In this document: positions 35,086-43,251 of the stretch, piece by piece
Layout: each line of letters opens with the position of its first letter
How positions within the stretch are numbered: the first letter of the stretch is position 1
Assembly: GCA_963817035.1 (NCBI GenBank)
Contig: CAWFMM010000004.1
Location: 1,054,001 to 1,118,000, forward strand
Length of the DNA stretch: 64,000 nucleotides
Source of the DNA: AC-49 sp963817035
Lineage (GTDB): Bacteria; Actinomycetota; Thermoleophilia; Solirubrobacterales; Solirubrobacteraceae
Direction of reading: 5' to 3'
The notes under the pieces: generated by a model
The model's input: the letters and a program-made list of their open reading frames with translations, nothing else
What the model was told of the DNA's origin: nothing
The model's database searches: none
Translations under genes and position numbers: made by a program

Positions 35086-35264
35086 GTCTGGATCTTGCGC
35101 ATCGCGTCGCTCTCCTGCAGATGACGGGAAAGGGGATATTGACTTCCGATCAGCGGGGAGCAACGATTCCGCGAGTCAAACGGCGCGTCGTCGGCCGACG
35201 ACCGGCCGACCTGGCGACGACAACGTGTCGCCCTGCTTTGGCGCCGCCAACCGATGGAGGCCAG

Positions 35265-35765
35265 ATGAGCAGCGTCGACGTGTCCAGCGCAAGCGCGGCC
35301 GCCAGCCCGCCGGTGAATCCGGGGGAGATGAGGCTGGAGGTCGTGGTGATCCCCGTCTCGGACGCGGATCGGTCAAAGCACTTCTATCAGTCGCTCGGGT
35401 GGCGGCTCGACGCGGACCTCGCCGTGGACGACGGCTACCGGGTGGTCCAGCTGACGCCTCCGGGTTCCGGCTGCTCGATCATCTTCGGCACCGGCGTCAC
35501 GTCTGCTGCACCCGGCTCGTTCGAGGGCCTGCAGCTCTCGGTCTACGACATCGACGAGGCCCGTGCCGATCTCGTCGGGCGTGGCGTCGAGGTCAGCGAG
35601 CCGTTCCACGACGCGACCGGGATCTTCCATCACGCCGGAACCAACGGACGCGTGGACGGGCCGGCTGACGGACACGCCGACTACGGCTCGTTCCTCGCCT
35701 TCAGCGATCCCGACGGCAACGGCTGGCTGGTTCAGGAGATCAAGACGCGGCTTCCGGGGCGCTGA
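35265..35765 (+). CDS. VOC-family (glyoxalase/bleomycin-resistance-like) protein
   Basis: A 166-residue vicinal-oxygen-chelate protein. GGAGG four bases before the ATG at 35265 fixes the start. Two beta-alpha-beta-beta-beta modules: LEVVVIPVSDADRSKHFYQSLGW, then FEGLQLSVYDIDEARADLVGRG, and FSDPDGNGWLVQEI as the usual end strand with the metal Glu. The upstream 179 bp (35086-35264) holds no gene and probably the promoter. It leads a cluster with a 55-residue protein, a flavoprotein and a peroxiredoxin. Confidence 0.88.
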   Translation: MSSVDVSSASAAASPPVNPGEMRLEVVVIPVSDADRSKHFYQSLGWRLDADLAVDDGYRVVQLTPPGSGCSIIFGTGVTSAAPGSFEGLQLSVYDIDEARADLVGRGVEVSEPFHDATGIFHHAGTNGRVDGPADGHADYGSFLAFSDPDGNGWLVQEIKTRLPGR

Positions 35766-35766
35766 C

Positions 35767-35934
35767 ATGACCACGACATACGAGTCCATCGAGGATCTCG
35801 CGGAGGCCCTGAGGCGGGCCGCGGACGCACACGGCAAGCACGAGGAGCGAACCGGTGAGGCCGACGCGGACTGGCCGGACTGGTACGCGCTGTACATGGT
35901 GCGCGAGCGCGCAGGCGACGAGCCGCCGCTATGA
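35767..35934 (+). CDS. Small acidic protein of 55 residues
   Basis: MTTTYESIEDLAEALRRAADAH, then WPDWYALYMVRER. Highly charged helices with a Trp-Pro-x-Trp-Tyr motif. Such small proteins are often next to, or fused with, VOC proteins in actinobacteria. Function unknown. It sits one base after the VOC stop and overlaps the flavoprotein start by four. Confidence 0.72.
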   Translation: MTTTYESIEDLAEALRRAADAHGKHEERTGEADADWPDWYALYMVRERAGDEPPL

Positions 35935-37298
35935 GCAACGACTACGACGTGATCGTGATCGGCGGGGGCTCGCCGGGCGAGCACTGCGCGGGCGCTCTCG
36001 CTGAGGGCGGCCTGCGCGTGGCCGTCGTGGAGCGCGAGCTCGTGGGCGGGGAGTGCTCGTACTGGGCGTGCATCCCGTCCAAGACGCTGCTGCGGCCGGG
36101 CGAGGCCGTCCACGGGGCACGCGATGCGGCGGCGAGTGCCGAGGTCGATGTCGAGGCGGTGCTTGCGTGGCGCGACTTCATGGTCTCGGACTACTCCGAC
36201 GCCGGACAGGAGCGCTGGCTGGCCGCCAACGGCATCGATCTGTTGCGCGGCACCGGCCGCCTCGCCGGCCCGGGCGTCGTCGAGGTCGACGGAGTGCCCC
36301 ACAGCGCCAACCACGTGGTCCTTGCCAACGGAGCCGATCCGGTCATCCCCCCGGTTCCGGGTCTGCGCGAGCTCGAGGGCGTCTGGACCAACCGCGAGGC
36401 GACCGGCATGAAGGCCGTACCGCGCCGCTTGCTCATCCTGGGTGCCGGGCCAGTCGGCGTGGAGATGGCGCAGGCGGTGCGCCGACTCGGCGGCGAGGTT
36501 GCGGTCGCCGACATGGCCGACCACGTCCTCGGGCGGGAACCGGCGCCGCTGGGCGAAGCGCTCGGCGAGGTCCTGCGCCGCGAGGGCATCGAGCTCGTGC
36601 TGTCCTCGAACGCGACGGCTGCGCGACGCGACGGCGACGACTACGTCCTCGAGTTCGACGACGGGCGCGAGCTGCGCGGCGACCGGCTACTCGTCGCCAC
36701 CGGCCGGCGACCGCGGGTCAGCGGGCTGGGCCTCGAATCCGTCGGGGTCGAGCCGGACGGGCATGGAATCCCGGTCGACGCGCACCTGCGCGCGGCGGAG
36801 CGCCTGTGGGCGATCGGGGACGTCAACGGCCTCTGGCCGCTGACCCACGTCGGCAAGTACCAGGGCGACGTGGTCGCCGCGAACATCCTCGGGGAGCCGC
36901 GAAAGGCCAGCTACGAGGCGGTTCCGCGCGTGGTCTACACCGATCCGCAAGCCGCCGCGGTCGGCGCGGACGCCGGACGCTTCAGTGCGATGGTCCCGCT
37001 GTCGGAGGTCGCGAAGACGGCGACCTATACGCGCGCCTACGCCGAAAGCAACGGCTTCCTGACGCTCCTGAGCGATGGCGAGCGGTTGACGGGCGCCTAC
37101 GCGCTGGGTCCCGAGGCAGGCGAGTGGTTGCAGCAAGCGACGCTCGCGATCCGCGCACATATTCCGATTGCGATCCTGGCCGACACGATCCAGCCGTTCC
37201 CGACGTTCTCGGAGCTCTACGTCGGAGCGCTGAAGGCGCTCCGTGAGGAGATCGCGACGGCGACATACGACATCGACGGCGGTCAGCAACTCCTCTGA
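35931..37298 (+). CDS. FAD-dependent pyridine-nucleotide disulfide oxidoreductase-like flavoprotein
   Basis: A 455-residue two-dinucleotide-fold enzyme. The FAD motif is VIVIGGGSPGEHCAG; the redox cysteine pair is C-x4-C (CSYWACIPSK); the NAD(P) motif is LILGAGPVGVEMAQA; and AIGDVNG is the second FAD motif. In dihydrolipoamide and mercuric reductases a C-terminal His is followed five residues later by Glu. Here the site reads QPFPTFSE, with Phe where that His should be. So it keeps the disulfide but lacks the usual acid-base His. The substrate is unknown; the neighbouring peroxiredoxin suggests a thiol-stress role. Confidence 0.87.
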   Translation: MSNDYDVIVIGGGSPGEHCAGALAEGGLRVAVVERELVGGECSYWACIPSKTLLRPGEAVHGARDAAASAEVDVEAVLAWRDFMVSDYSDAGQERWLAANGIDLLRGTGRLAGPGVVEVDGVPHSANHVVLANGADPVIPPVPGLRELEGVWTNREATGMKAVPRRLLILGAGPVGVEMAQAVRRLGGEVAVADMADHVLGREPAPLGEALGEVLRREGIELVLSSNATAARRDGDDYVLEFDDGRELRGDRLLVATGRRPRVSGLGLESVGVEPDGHGIPVDAHLRAAERLWAIGDVNGLWPLTHVGKYQGDVVAANILGEPRKASYEAVPRVVYTDPQAAAVGADAGRFSAMVPLSEVAKTATYTRAYAESNGFLTLLSDGERLTGAYALGPEAGEWLQQATLAIRAHIPIAILADTIQPFPTFSELYVGALKALREEIATATYDIDGGQQLL

Positions 37299-37311
37299 AA
37301 GGACTCCCTCC

Positions 37312-37920
37312 ATGCGCACCGACATCGTCCCCGGCGCCACGTTTCCGGACTACGAGCTCCCCGATCACACGGACACGCCCCGAAAGCTCAGCGAGCTGCA
37401 GGGCCAGGACCCCCTGATCCTCACGCTCGCCCGCGGCCACTACTGCCCGAAGGAGCACGTGCAACACCTCGAGCTCGCTGCGTTCTATCCGAAGATCGCC
37501 GTGGCCTACACGCAGGTCGCCACGATCGCGACCGACGCCCATCACGAGCTTCAGGAGTTCCGGGCGTCGGTCGGCGCCCAGTGGCCGTTCCTTTCGGACC
37601 CGGAGCGCAGCGTTCAGAAGGACCTCGACATTCAGGAATACACCGACCCCGATCACGACCCGATGATCCCGCATACGTTCGTGCTCAAGCCGGGGCTGGT
37701 CATCCACAGCATCTACAACGGCTACTGGTTCTGGGGGCGCCCGTCGACCGCTGACCTCTGGCACGACCTACGTGCCGTCATGAGCGAGATCCGCCCCGAC
37801 TGGGACCTCAGCACTCCCGGACTGCGCGACGCGTGGGACGCAGGCGATTACTCGTCGTTTCACGGCTGGGACCGGCGGCCGCCGGCGAGGCCGGCAAGCG
37901 GCGGATCGGCGTCGTCGTAG
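37312..37920 (+). CDS. Peroxiredoxin-like AhpC/TSA-domain protein
   Basis: A 202-residue thioredoxin-fold protein with the AhpC/TSA strand FPDYELPDHTD and an active-site loop LARGHYCPKEHVQH carrying a single cysteine near residue 45. AAGGA-like AAAGGA sits nine bases before the ATG. The likely job is reduction of peroxide at the expense of the adjacent flavoprotein (inference). Its last 20 codons overlap the tail-to-tail neighbour by 61 bp. Confidence 0.82.
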   Translation: MRTDIVPGATFPDYELPDHTDTPRKLSELQGQDPLILTLARGHYCPKEHVQHLELAAFYPKIAVAYTQVATIATDAHHELQEFRASVGAQWPFLSDPERSVQKDLDIQEYTDPDHDPMIPHTFVLKPGLVIHSIYNGYWFWGRPSTADLWHDLRAVMSEIRPDWDLSTPGLRDAWDAGDYSSFHGWDRRPPARPASGGSASS

Positions 37921-38720
37921 ATCCGGGCTGCGGCGAGCTTGCCGCTCTGACCCCGAACGTAGACCGCGACCCCCGCCTGCGGCGCCAGCTCCGTCGTGCC
38001 CCATTGCACGACGTTGTACTCCAGCGCGCACGCGTGCCCGTCGTCGACGAGCGCGCAGTGTCGCAGCGGGATGCCGCCGCCATTGGAGAACATCAGCTCG
38101 TAGAAGGCCCGCAGCTCGTCCGGACCCCGGTGGACGTGCCGCGTGCCCGCCGGCTCACGGGTGTAGCCGTCGGGTGCGAACGTCGCGACGATCGCATCGA
38201 CGTCGCCGGCCGCGAGCGCACGCTGGTACTCGGCCACGACGTCTGGCGCTCGTAGCTCGGGGTCGCGTCCGAGCAGCGGCGAGCGGTTCGTGTGCCGGCC
38301 GGTCAGCGGCCAGCTGCTGTAGTAGAGCCGCAGCTCGTCGAGTCGTCCGTGGGATCGATGGTCGGCGACGAGAGCGAACGGAAGCTCGACGCGGCCGGTC
38401 TCGCCATCGAGGTGCAGAACCACCTCCTCGAAGCCGTGCTGCTCGAGCACGACGTGACCGAGGTTCGCGATCGACGCGTTGCGCTGGGCGAGCCACGCGC
38501 TCGTCTCCGCGACAAAGGCCCTGAACGCTTCCACGCCCTTGACGCGTCCGCGGACGGGGTCATACAGCTCGGGCTCGCCGGCGAACGAGTCGACCAGTGC
38601 GTCGGGCTCGCCCGCGAGCAGACCGTCGAAGAAGGGCATGGCCGCCACCTCGTCACGCTGCCGCTGCTCGAGCACTCGCTCGAGCACCGGCGCGCTGAAC
38701 AGCTCGGGCACCCACGGCAT
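37860..38720 (-). CDS. Double SnoaL-like (NTF2-fold) protein
   Basis: A 286-residue protein with two tandem NTF2-like domains. Domain 1 (about 20-140): AMPFFDGLLAGEPDALVDSF with a strand LPFALVADHRSHGRL. Domain 2 (about 160-280): VVAEYQRALAAGDVDAIVATF, RHVHRGPDELRAFYELMFSN and ARIYDDADPP. Start ATG at 38720 (MPWVPELF). No signal peptide. Probably an enzyme or ligand-binder; function unknown. The 3' end overlaps the peroxiredoxin. Confidence 0.78.
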   Translation of the reverse strand: MPWVPELFSAPVLERVLEQRQRDEVAAMPFFDGLLAGEPDALVDSFAGEPELYDPVRGRVKGVEAFRAFVAETSAWLAQRNASIANLGHVVLEQHGFEEVVLHLDGETGRVELPFALVADHRSHGRLDELRLYYSSWPLTGRHTNRSPLLGRDPELRAPDVVAEYQRALAAGDVDAIVATFAPDGYTREPAGTRHVHRGPDELRAFYELMFSNGGGIPLRHCALVDDGHACALEYNVVQWGTTELAPQAGVAVYVRGQSGKLAAARIYDDADPPLAGLAGGRRSQP

Positions 38721-38761
38721 GCCCCAAGCTTTCCAGATCTCAGCCGTGGCACGGATAGCCT

Positions 38762-39106
38762 GTGGGCGTGACCAAGCGCTCGTCCAACGCCAAAACCGTC
38801 TGGTCCAGCAGCGACGGCGATTTGCGTCGCGCGCGTCCCAAGCCGGTCGCTGAAGCTGACGCTTCCGGCGGCCGCGTGAAGGTGCGTCGCGAGGTTGGCG
38901 GGCGCCGGGGCAAGGCGGTGACAACGGTGTCCGGCGTACCCGTCGGCGACGCCGAGCTCAAGGCGCTCGCCGGGCGGTTGAAGACGCGGTGTGGTGTCGG
39001 CGGCTCGGTGAAGAACGGTGTGATCGAACTCCAGGGCGATCATCGAGACGTCGTCGTGGAGCTCCTGCGTCACGAGGGTCACGACGTGGTCCTCGCGGGC
39101 GGCTGA
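38762..39106 (+). CDS. SUI1/eIF1-like translation initiation factor protein (YciH-like)
   Basis: A 114-residue protein. The first 40 residues are Lys/Arg-rich and flexible (KRSSNAKTVWSS). The C-terminal 70 residues form the SUI1 fold: VKVRREVGGRRGKAVTTVSG, LKALAGRLKTRCGVGGSVKNG, IELQGDH and VVVELLRHEGHDV. The GVGG-x-VK motif is the mark of eIF1 proteins. It may bind the 30S subunit and sharpen start selection. A GTG at 38768 is an alternative start. Confidence 0.85.
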   Translation: MGVTKRSSNAKTVWSSSDGDLRRARPKPVAEADASGGRVKVRREVGGRRGKAVTTVSGVPVGDAELKALAGRLKTRCGVGGSVKNGVIELQGDHRDVVVELLRHEGHDVVLAGG

Positions 39107-39113
39107 GCGACGA

Positions 39114-39131
39114 ATGGGGGCTCGCCCCCAT
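39114..39131. promoter_or_regulatory. 18-bp palindromic operator-like site, copy 1
   Basis: ATGGGGGCTCGCCCCCAT is a perfect palindrome, 58 bp before the ATG of a NarL-like regulator at 39189. An 18-base site matching at 16 positions lies before the paralogous regulator at 42199 (42148-42165). Not followed by a T-run. Autoregulation by these regulators is the simplest reading. It could also be a terminator for the SUI1 gene. Confidence 0.6.
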
Positions 39132-39188
39132 AGGCACGCCGGGTCGTGGGCCGCAGTCTGTTTGGGTATCAACCCAAAGGAGCATGAG

Positions 39189-39833
39189 ATGAGCGGGCAT
39201 CCTGAACTGTTTGCGGTTCGGCGCGTCAACAGTGGTGCGACGGCCGGCGCGATTGCCACTCCGATCCGCTGTCTGCTGGTCGACGATCACCCAGCGGTGC
39301 GGGTCGGCCTGCGCGAGCTCCTGTCCGCCGAGCCGGACTTCGAGGTGCTCGACGCGGTCGCGACGCCGGAGGCCGCGGTGGCATTCGCTGAACACACACG
39401 GATCGACGTCGCGATCGTGGACTACCAGCTGGGCGGCCACTCCGGCCTGTGGGTGAGCCGCAAGCTCAAGCGGCTCCCCGATCCACCCGCCGTCCTGATC
39501 TGCTCGGCGTTCTCCGACTACCTCCTGGCTGCGGCGTGCGTCGTGGCCGAGGCCAACGGCCTGGTCAGCAAGGCCGCCCTTGGCTCGGACCTGTGTGACC
39601 GCGTCCGCGAGGTTGCGCGCGGCGCGACGTGCCTGCCGGTCGTGCCGCCGGCGTTGGCGAGCGGGATGCGACGACGGTTGGACTCCGACGAGCAGGCGGT
39701 CTTCGGGATGTTGCTTGCCGGTATCTCGACCCAGGACATCGGTGAGACGCTCAACCTCTCCCACGGCGAGCTGGAGTTACGGCTGTGGCGGATGCTGCGA
39801 ACGTTCGAGCGAATGGGCGCCACGGCCGGATGA
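39189..39833 (+). CDS. NarL-like response regulator with an atypical output domain
   Basis: A 214-residue protein. Receiver domain 25-145: LLVDDHPAVRVGL (acidic pair), phospho-Asp in VAIVDYQLGGHSGLW, and the Lys in VSKAA. The C-terminal part (LLAGISTQDIGETLNLSHGELELRLWRML) has the place of a helix-turn-helix but lacks the usual LTxRE-xVL start. GGAG lies seven bases before the ATG at 39189. It overlaps the kinase at 39830 by four bases and resembles the regulator at 42199. Confidence 0.87.
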   Translation: MSGHPELFAVRRVNSGATAGAIATPIRCLLVDDHPAVRVGLRELLSAEPDFEVLDAVATPEAAVAFAEHTRIDVAIVDYQLGGHSGLWVSRKLKRLPDPPAVLICSAFSDYLLAAACVVAEANGLVSKAALGSDLCDRVREVARGATCLPVVPPALASGMRRRLDSDEQAVFGMLLAGISTQDIGETLNLSHGELELRLWRMLRTFERMGATAG

Positions 39834-40837
39834 CCGAATCACCGCGATCCGCGCGCCGGCGGTACCTCCCGCTGTTCTATCGCGTCACCGGCATCAACGC
39901 GCTGCTGCTGGTCGCGGCCGTCGTGGTGACGATCCTGGTGCTCGCGCCACGCACGTTCTCGTCGTTCGCAGTCGAGGAGGCGGTCGTGCTGGTCGCCGCG
40001 CTCGCCTTGGTGGCGGTGGCCAACCTGATCCTCCTGAGGCGGGTCGTACGGCCGCTGGAGGGGTTGGCCGCACTGGCGCGACACGTCGACCTCGAGCGGC
40101 CGGGAGAACGGATGCCCGGCGCGGTGCCGACCTCGGAAGCGGGTGAGCTCGCGCTGGCGTTCAACGAAATGCTCGACCGGCTCGAGGCCGAGCGCCGGGA
40201 GGCGACGGGCCGGGTCCTGGCGGGCCAGGAGGCCGAGCGCTTGCGCATCGCACAGGAGTTGCACGATCAGGTCGGACAGGAGTTGACGGCGGTCCTGCTC
40301 GGCCTGGCGCGAGTCCAGCGCCAGCTCGAGCCCCCCACGCGCGACGAACTCACCGCGGTTCAGGAAGCCGTCCGCTCGAGCCTCGAGGACGTGCGCCGAA
40401 TCGCGCTCGAGCTGCGCCCCGAGGCACTCGACGACCTCGGTCTGATCAGCGCGCTGGCGATCCTGTGCGAGCGCTTCGGAGAGGGATCCGGGCTGACGGT
40501 TACCGAGCACATCGACGACGAGCTGCCCGAGCTCAATCCGGAGACCGAGCTCGTTGTCTACCGCGTGGCACAGGAGGCGTTGACGAACGTCGCACGTCAC
40601 TCGGGAAGCGATCGTGCCGAGCTGTCGGTGCGTGGGCGGCCGGGGCAACTCGTCCTGACGGTCAGCGACGAGGGACGCGGCCTCCCAGAGGGCGATCAGC
40701 CGGGCGCCGGGATTCGCGGCATGCGCGAGCGCGCCGCGCTGATCGGCGCTCGACTCGCAGTCGGGACGCCGCCGAACGGGCGTGGCTGCGAGGTCATGCT
40801 CTCGATCAGCGTCGCGCAGAGCACGGCGCGCTCGTGA
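39830..40837 (+). CDS. NarL-type sensor histidine kinase
   Basis: A 335-residue membrane kinase: two helices (INALLLVAAVVVTILVL and VVLVAALALVAVANLIL), a HAMP-like linker (RRVVRPLEGLAAL), a HisKA_3 box (ERLRIAQELHDQVGQEL with the phospho-His) and an HATPase domain with the N-box VAQEALTNVARHSG and G-box DEGRGL, GIRGMRERA. The short extracytoplasmic loop (about 10 residues) suggests membrane-embedded sensing. It is coupled to regulators on both sides (ATGA, GTGA). Confidence 0.93.
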   Translation: MTESPRSARRRYLPLFYRVTGINALLLVAAVVVTILVLAPRTFSSFAVEEAVVLVAALALVAVANLILLRRVVRPLEGLAALARHVDLERPGERMPGAVPTSEAGELALAFNEMLDRLEAERREATGRVLAGQEAERLRIAQELHDQVGQELTAVLLGLARVQRQLEPPTRDELTAVQEAVRSSLEDVRRIALELRPEALDDLGLISALAILCERFGEGSGLTVTEHIDDELPELNPETELVVYRVAQEALTNVARHSGSDRAELSVRGRPGQLVLTVSDEGRGLPEGDQPGAGIRGMRERAALIGARLAVGTPPNGRGCEVMLSISVAQSTARS

Positions 40838-41490
40838 CGCCGCTCACGACCGGGATCCTGCTCGCCGACGACCACGCACTGGTCCGGCGCGGACTGCGGC
40901 TGATGCTGGACGCCGAGCCCGACCTGCACGTCGTAGCCGAAGCCGGCGACGGCGCCGAAGCGGTCAAGCTCGGGATGGGGCCCGAGGTCGACCTTGCGAT
41001 CGTCGACATCTCGATGCCGCGCATGACCGGGCTCCAGGCGGTCGCCGAGCTGCACCGCCGTCGGCCACAGCTGCGGATGCTGATCCTGTCGATGCACGAA
41101 AACGAGCGCTACCTCTATGAGGCACTGAAGGCCGGAGCGTCGGGGTACGTGCTCAAGACGGTCGCCGACCGCGATCTCGTCGAGGCGTGCCGCGCAGCGA
41201 TGCGCGGCGAGGCCTTTGTCTACCCCGCCGCGATGACGTCGTTGATCCGCGACTACGTGCGCCAAGCTCGCGATCAGGAGCCGATCCGTGAGGATCCACT
41301 GACCGCCCGCGAGCAGGAGGTCGTCAAGCTGATCGCCGAGAGCTACAGCACCAAGCAGATCGCCGACGCGCTGGTGATCAGCGAGAAGACCGTCGACCGT
41401 CACCGCACCAACATCCTCGAGAAGCTGGGAATGCACGACCGCGTGGAGCTGACCCGCTACGCGATCCGGCGTGGCCTCGTCGAGGCCTAG
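40834..41490 (+). CDS. NarL/FixJ-family response regulator
   Basis: A 218-residue canonical regulator. Receiver: LLADDHALVRRGL, phospho-Asp in LAIVDISMPRMTG, Lys in YVLKTV. LuxR-type output: LTAREQEVVKLIAESYSTKQIADALVISEKTV, a normal DNA-binding helix-turn-helix, followed by HRTNILEKLGM. The GTG overlaps the kinase stop, so it is the obvious partner of the kinase at 39830. Confidence 0.94.
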   Translation: MTPLTTGILLADDHALVRRGLRLMLDAEPDLHVVAEAGDGAEAVKLGMGPEVDLAIVDISMPRMTGLQAVAELHRRRPQLRMLILSMHENERYLYEALKAGASGYVLKTVADRDLVEACRAAMRGEAFVYPAAMTSLIRDYVRQARDQEPIREDPLTAREQEVVKLIAESYSTKQIADALVISEKTVDRHRTNILEKLGMHDRVELTRYAIRRGLVEA

Positions 41491-41499
41491 ACCAGTTGC

Positions 41500-42112
41500 T
41501 TAGCTGAGCAGCCCGCCCGAGCCGCGCAGCAGCAGGAGCACGCCGCTCGCCGCCGCCGGCGCCGCGAGGAGCGTCGGCGCAGACGCGTCGACCACGTTGC
41601 GAGCCCGCCGGAGGACGGGTGAACGGCGACCGCCGGCCATCGTGGCAACCAGGATCGCGGCCAGCGGCAGGACGTAGATCAGGTTGAACGTCAGCAGCAG
41701 CCCGAACTGGGTGCCGGTTGCCTCGCCCGAGCCTGTGATCGCAGTGATCGCAGCGAAGTACGGGAACGCGGTCGGAAGGTCGATCGCCGTAACGACCGCG
41801 CCGAGGGCGAAGGCCGAACGCGGGTTCAGCAGTTCGGCTCGCATCCCAACGCCGGCGTGGGCTTGGCGGCGGCGAAACAGCAGCAGCGCGACGGCCAGCA
41901 GGACTGCGCCGACGGCGATCGACGCCGCATGGAACGCCCTGCTGTCCGAACTCGCGATCACGGGCTCCAGGAGCTGCCGGGACCCGAGCAGCAATGCTGC
42001 TCCGCCGAGGGCGTAGACGCCGAACACGCCGGCCGTGAACCCCGCCAGGCGCGGCCGCGAGGACCGAGTCGGCCAACCCCAGCGAGATCATGAGCAGCGA
42101 GAGTTCGAGCAC
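41500..42112 (-). pseudogene. LysE/GAP-type (Sap-like) membrane transporter with a small deletion and frameshift
   Basis: The N-terminal helix (VLELSLLMISLGLADSV) stops in one frame near 42062. The rest (RLAGFTAGVFGVYALGGAALLLGS onward, five helices) continues in another frame to 41500. About 15-20 residues after LADS, normally a Asn-Pro turn and a second helix part, are missing at the junction. The gene is nearly whole and would belong to the LysE/GAP superfamily of exporters. It lies tail-to-tail with the regulator at 40834. Confidence 0.65.
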
Positions 42113-42147
42113 ACAGCGATCCTCGCGGAGCGCGACAACCATGCAGA

Positions 42148-42165
42148 TGGGGGCGCGACCCCATT
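42148..42165. promoter_or_regulatory. 18-bp palindromic operator-like site, copy 2
   Basis: ATGGGGGCGCGACCCCAT, 33 bp before the ATG at 42199. It matches the site at 39114-39131 at 16 of 18 positions. Both sit upstream of homologous NarL-like regulators with the same non-standard output domain. Confidence 0.6.
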
Positions 42166-42198
42166 CTCGCGAGCCCCGTTCGTCTCGATCCTGTCGAC

Positions 42199-42807
42199 AT
42201 GAGCGCCATCGACCTGTTGATCGCGGAGGACCACCCGGCCGTTCGCCTCGGGATCCGTCGCTTCCTCGACGACCAACCGGACATGCGAGTGGTCGCCGAG
42301 GCGACCAGCGCCACCGAGGCCGTCTCGGCCGGCCAACCGCGGGTCGACGTCGCCGTTGTCGACTACCACCTCGGAGACCGCGACGGGCTCTGGGTCACCA
42401 ACCGGCTGCGACGACTCGAACTGCCGCCGAGCGTGTTGATCTACTCCGCGTTCGCCGACCACGCGCTCGCCGTCGCCGCGATCGTCGCCGGCGCCGATGG
42501 CGTACTCGGCAAGTCCGCGATCGGCCACGAGCTCTGCACGGCGATCCGCCGGGTCGCGTCCGGTCATCGGTACGTCCCGTCGATCTCCGCATCGGTGGCC
42601 CGCGCGATGAGTGCGCGGCTCGACGCGCGCCAGCAGCTCATCTTCGGGATGCTCATTCACGGCATCTCGGGGCCGCACATCGCGGCACGGCTCGGAGTCT
42701 CCGAGCAGGAGTTCGCGAGGGAGCGATCGGCGATGCTCAGCGTCCTCGCGCCGACGGTCACGCGCGCGCGGCGACCACACGTGGCTCTGAGCTACGGGCA
42801 CGCGTGA
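42199..42807 (+). CDS. NarL-like response regulator, paralogue of the one at 39189
   Basis: A 202-residue protein. Receiver: LLIAEDHPAVRLGI, phospho-Asp in VAVVDYHLGDRDGLWV, Lys in LGKSAIG. The output part (LIFGMLIHGISGPHIAARLGVSEQEF) aligns with the 39189 regulator and is likewise not a normal LuxR start. No kinase adjoins it; the nearest one is at 39830. The GTG of the next gene overlaps its stop. Confidence 0.87.
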   Translation: MSAIDLLIAEDHPAVRLGIRRFLDDQPDMRVVAEATSATEAVSAGQPRVDVAVVDYHLGDRDGLWVTNRLRRLELPPSVLIYSAFADHALAVAAIVAGADGVLGKSAIGHELCTAIRRVASGHRYVPSISASVARAMSARLDARQQLIFGMLIHGISGPHIAARLGVSEQEFARERSAMLSVLAPTVTRARRPHVALSYGHA

Positions 42808-43049
42808 AGCGGCGCACGCTGATCCTGGCCGGCGTCATGGGGGCCACGGCCATCTTCGCCGGTCGGCAGATCGGGGTTCCCAGCCCTGAAACCGTGCTCC
42901 GCGACGTGACCAGCGCACTCGGCCCGTATACGTACGCGGTGGTCGGCGCGCTCGCGTTCCTCGAGACCGGCGCCGGGATCGGCCTGATCGCACCGGGCGA
43001 GATCGCGGTGATTCTCGGCGGAGTGAGCGTGATCCGGTCGCCGTCGTAG
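42804..43049 (+). pseudogene. DedA/VTT-family membrane protein, 5' fragment
   Basis: Only 81 residues: the N-terminal helix (LILAGVMGATAIFAG) and the DedA re-entrant motif start (ALAFLETGAGIGLIAPGE-AVILGG). A normal DedA protein has about 200 residues. After ILGGV the frame stops, and the sequence changes to another family. It looks like a deletion fusion with the TerC-like remnant that follows. Confidence 0.6.
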
Positions 43050-43055
43050 CGGTCG

Positions 43056-43232
43056 GTGATCGGCAGCCATTTCGCCTACCTGCATGCCGGCGGCGTCCCC
43101 GAGATCTCCACCGGCGTCTCCCTTGCCGTGATCGTCCTCGTGCTCGCGATCACGATCGCCGCCAGCCTGGTCGCGACCCGTCGCTCAGGACCGAGTTGCG
43201 TCGCGGGCGTTGACCGGGGTACTGTCGGCTGA
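43056..43232 (+). pseudogene. TerC-family C-terminal remnant
   Basis: A 58-codon frame beginning VIGSHFAYLHAGGVPEIS and continuing with one hydrophobic helix (LAVIVLVLAITIAASLVATRR). This resembles the last helix of TerC-like membrane proteins. No upstream part of that gene exists; the preceding bases belong to a DedA fragment. Confidence 0.4.
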
Positions 43233-43251
43233 CGCAATCGAAGGGACGACG

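Noticed and set aside
31627..35163. An 1178-codon open frame on the minus strand
   Set aside because: It runs antisense to fhs and the cyclohydrolase-like gene. Its translation is low-complexity Arg/Asp/Gly/Val, typical of the shadow frame in GC-rich DNA.
39114..39131. Reading the palindrome only as a terminator of the SUI1 gene
   Set aside because: No T-run follows, and the near-identical second site at 42148 lies before a paralogous regulator and not after a plus-strand gene.
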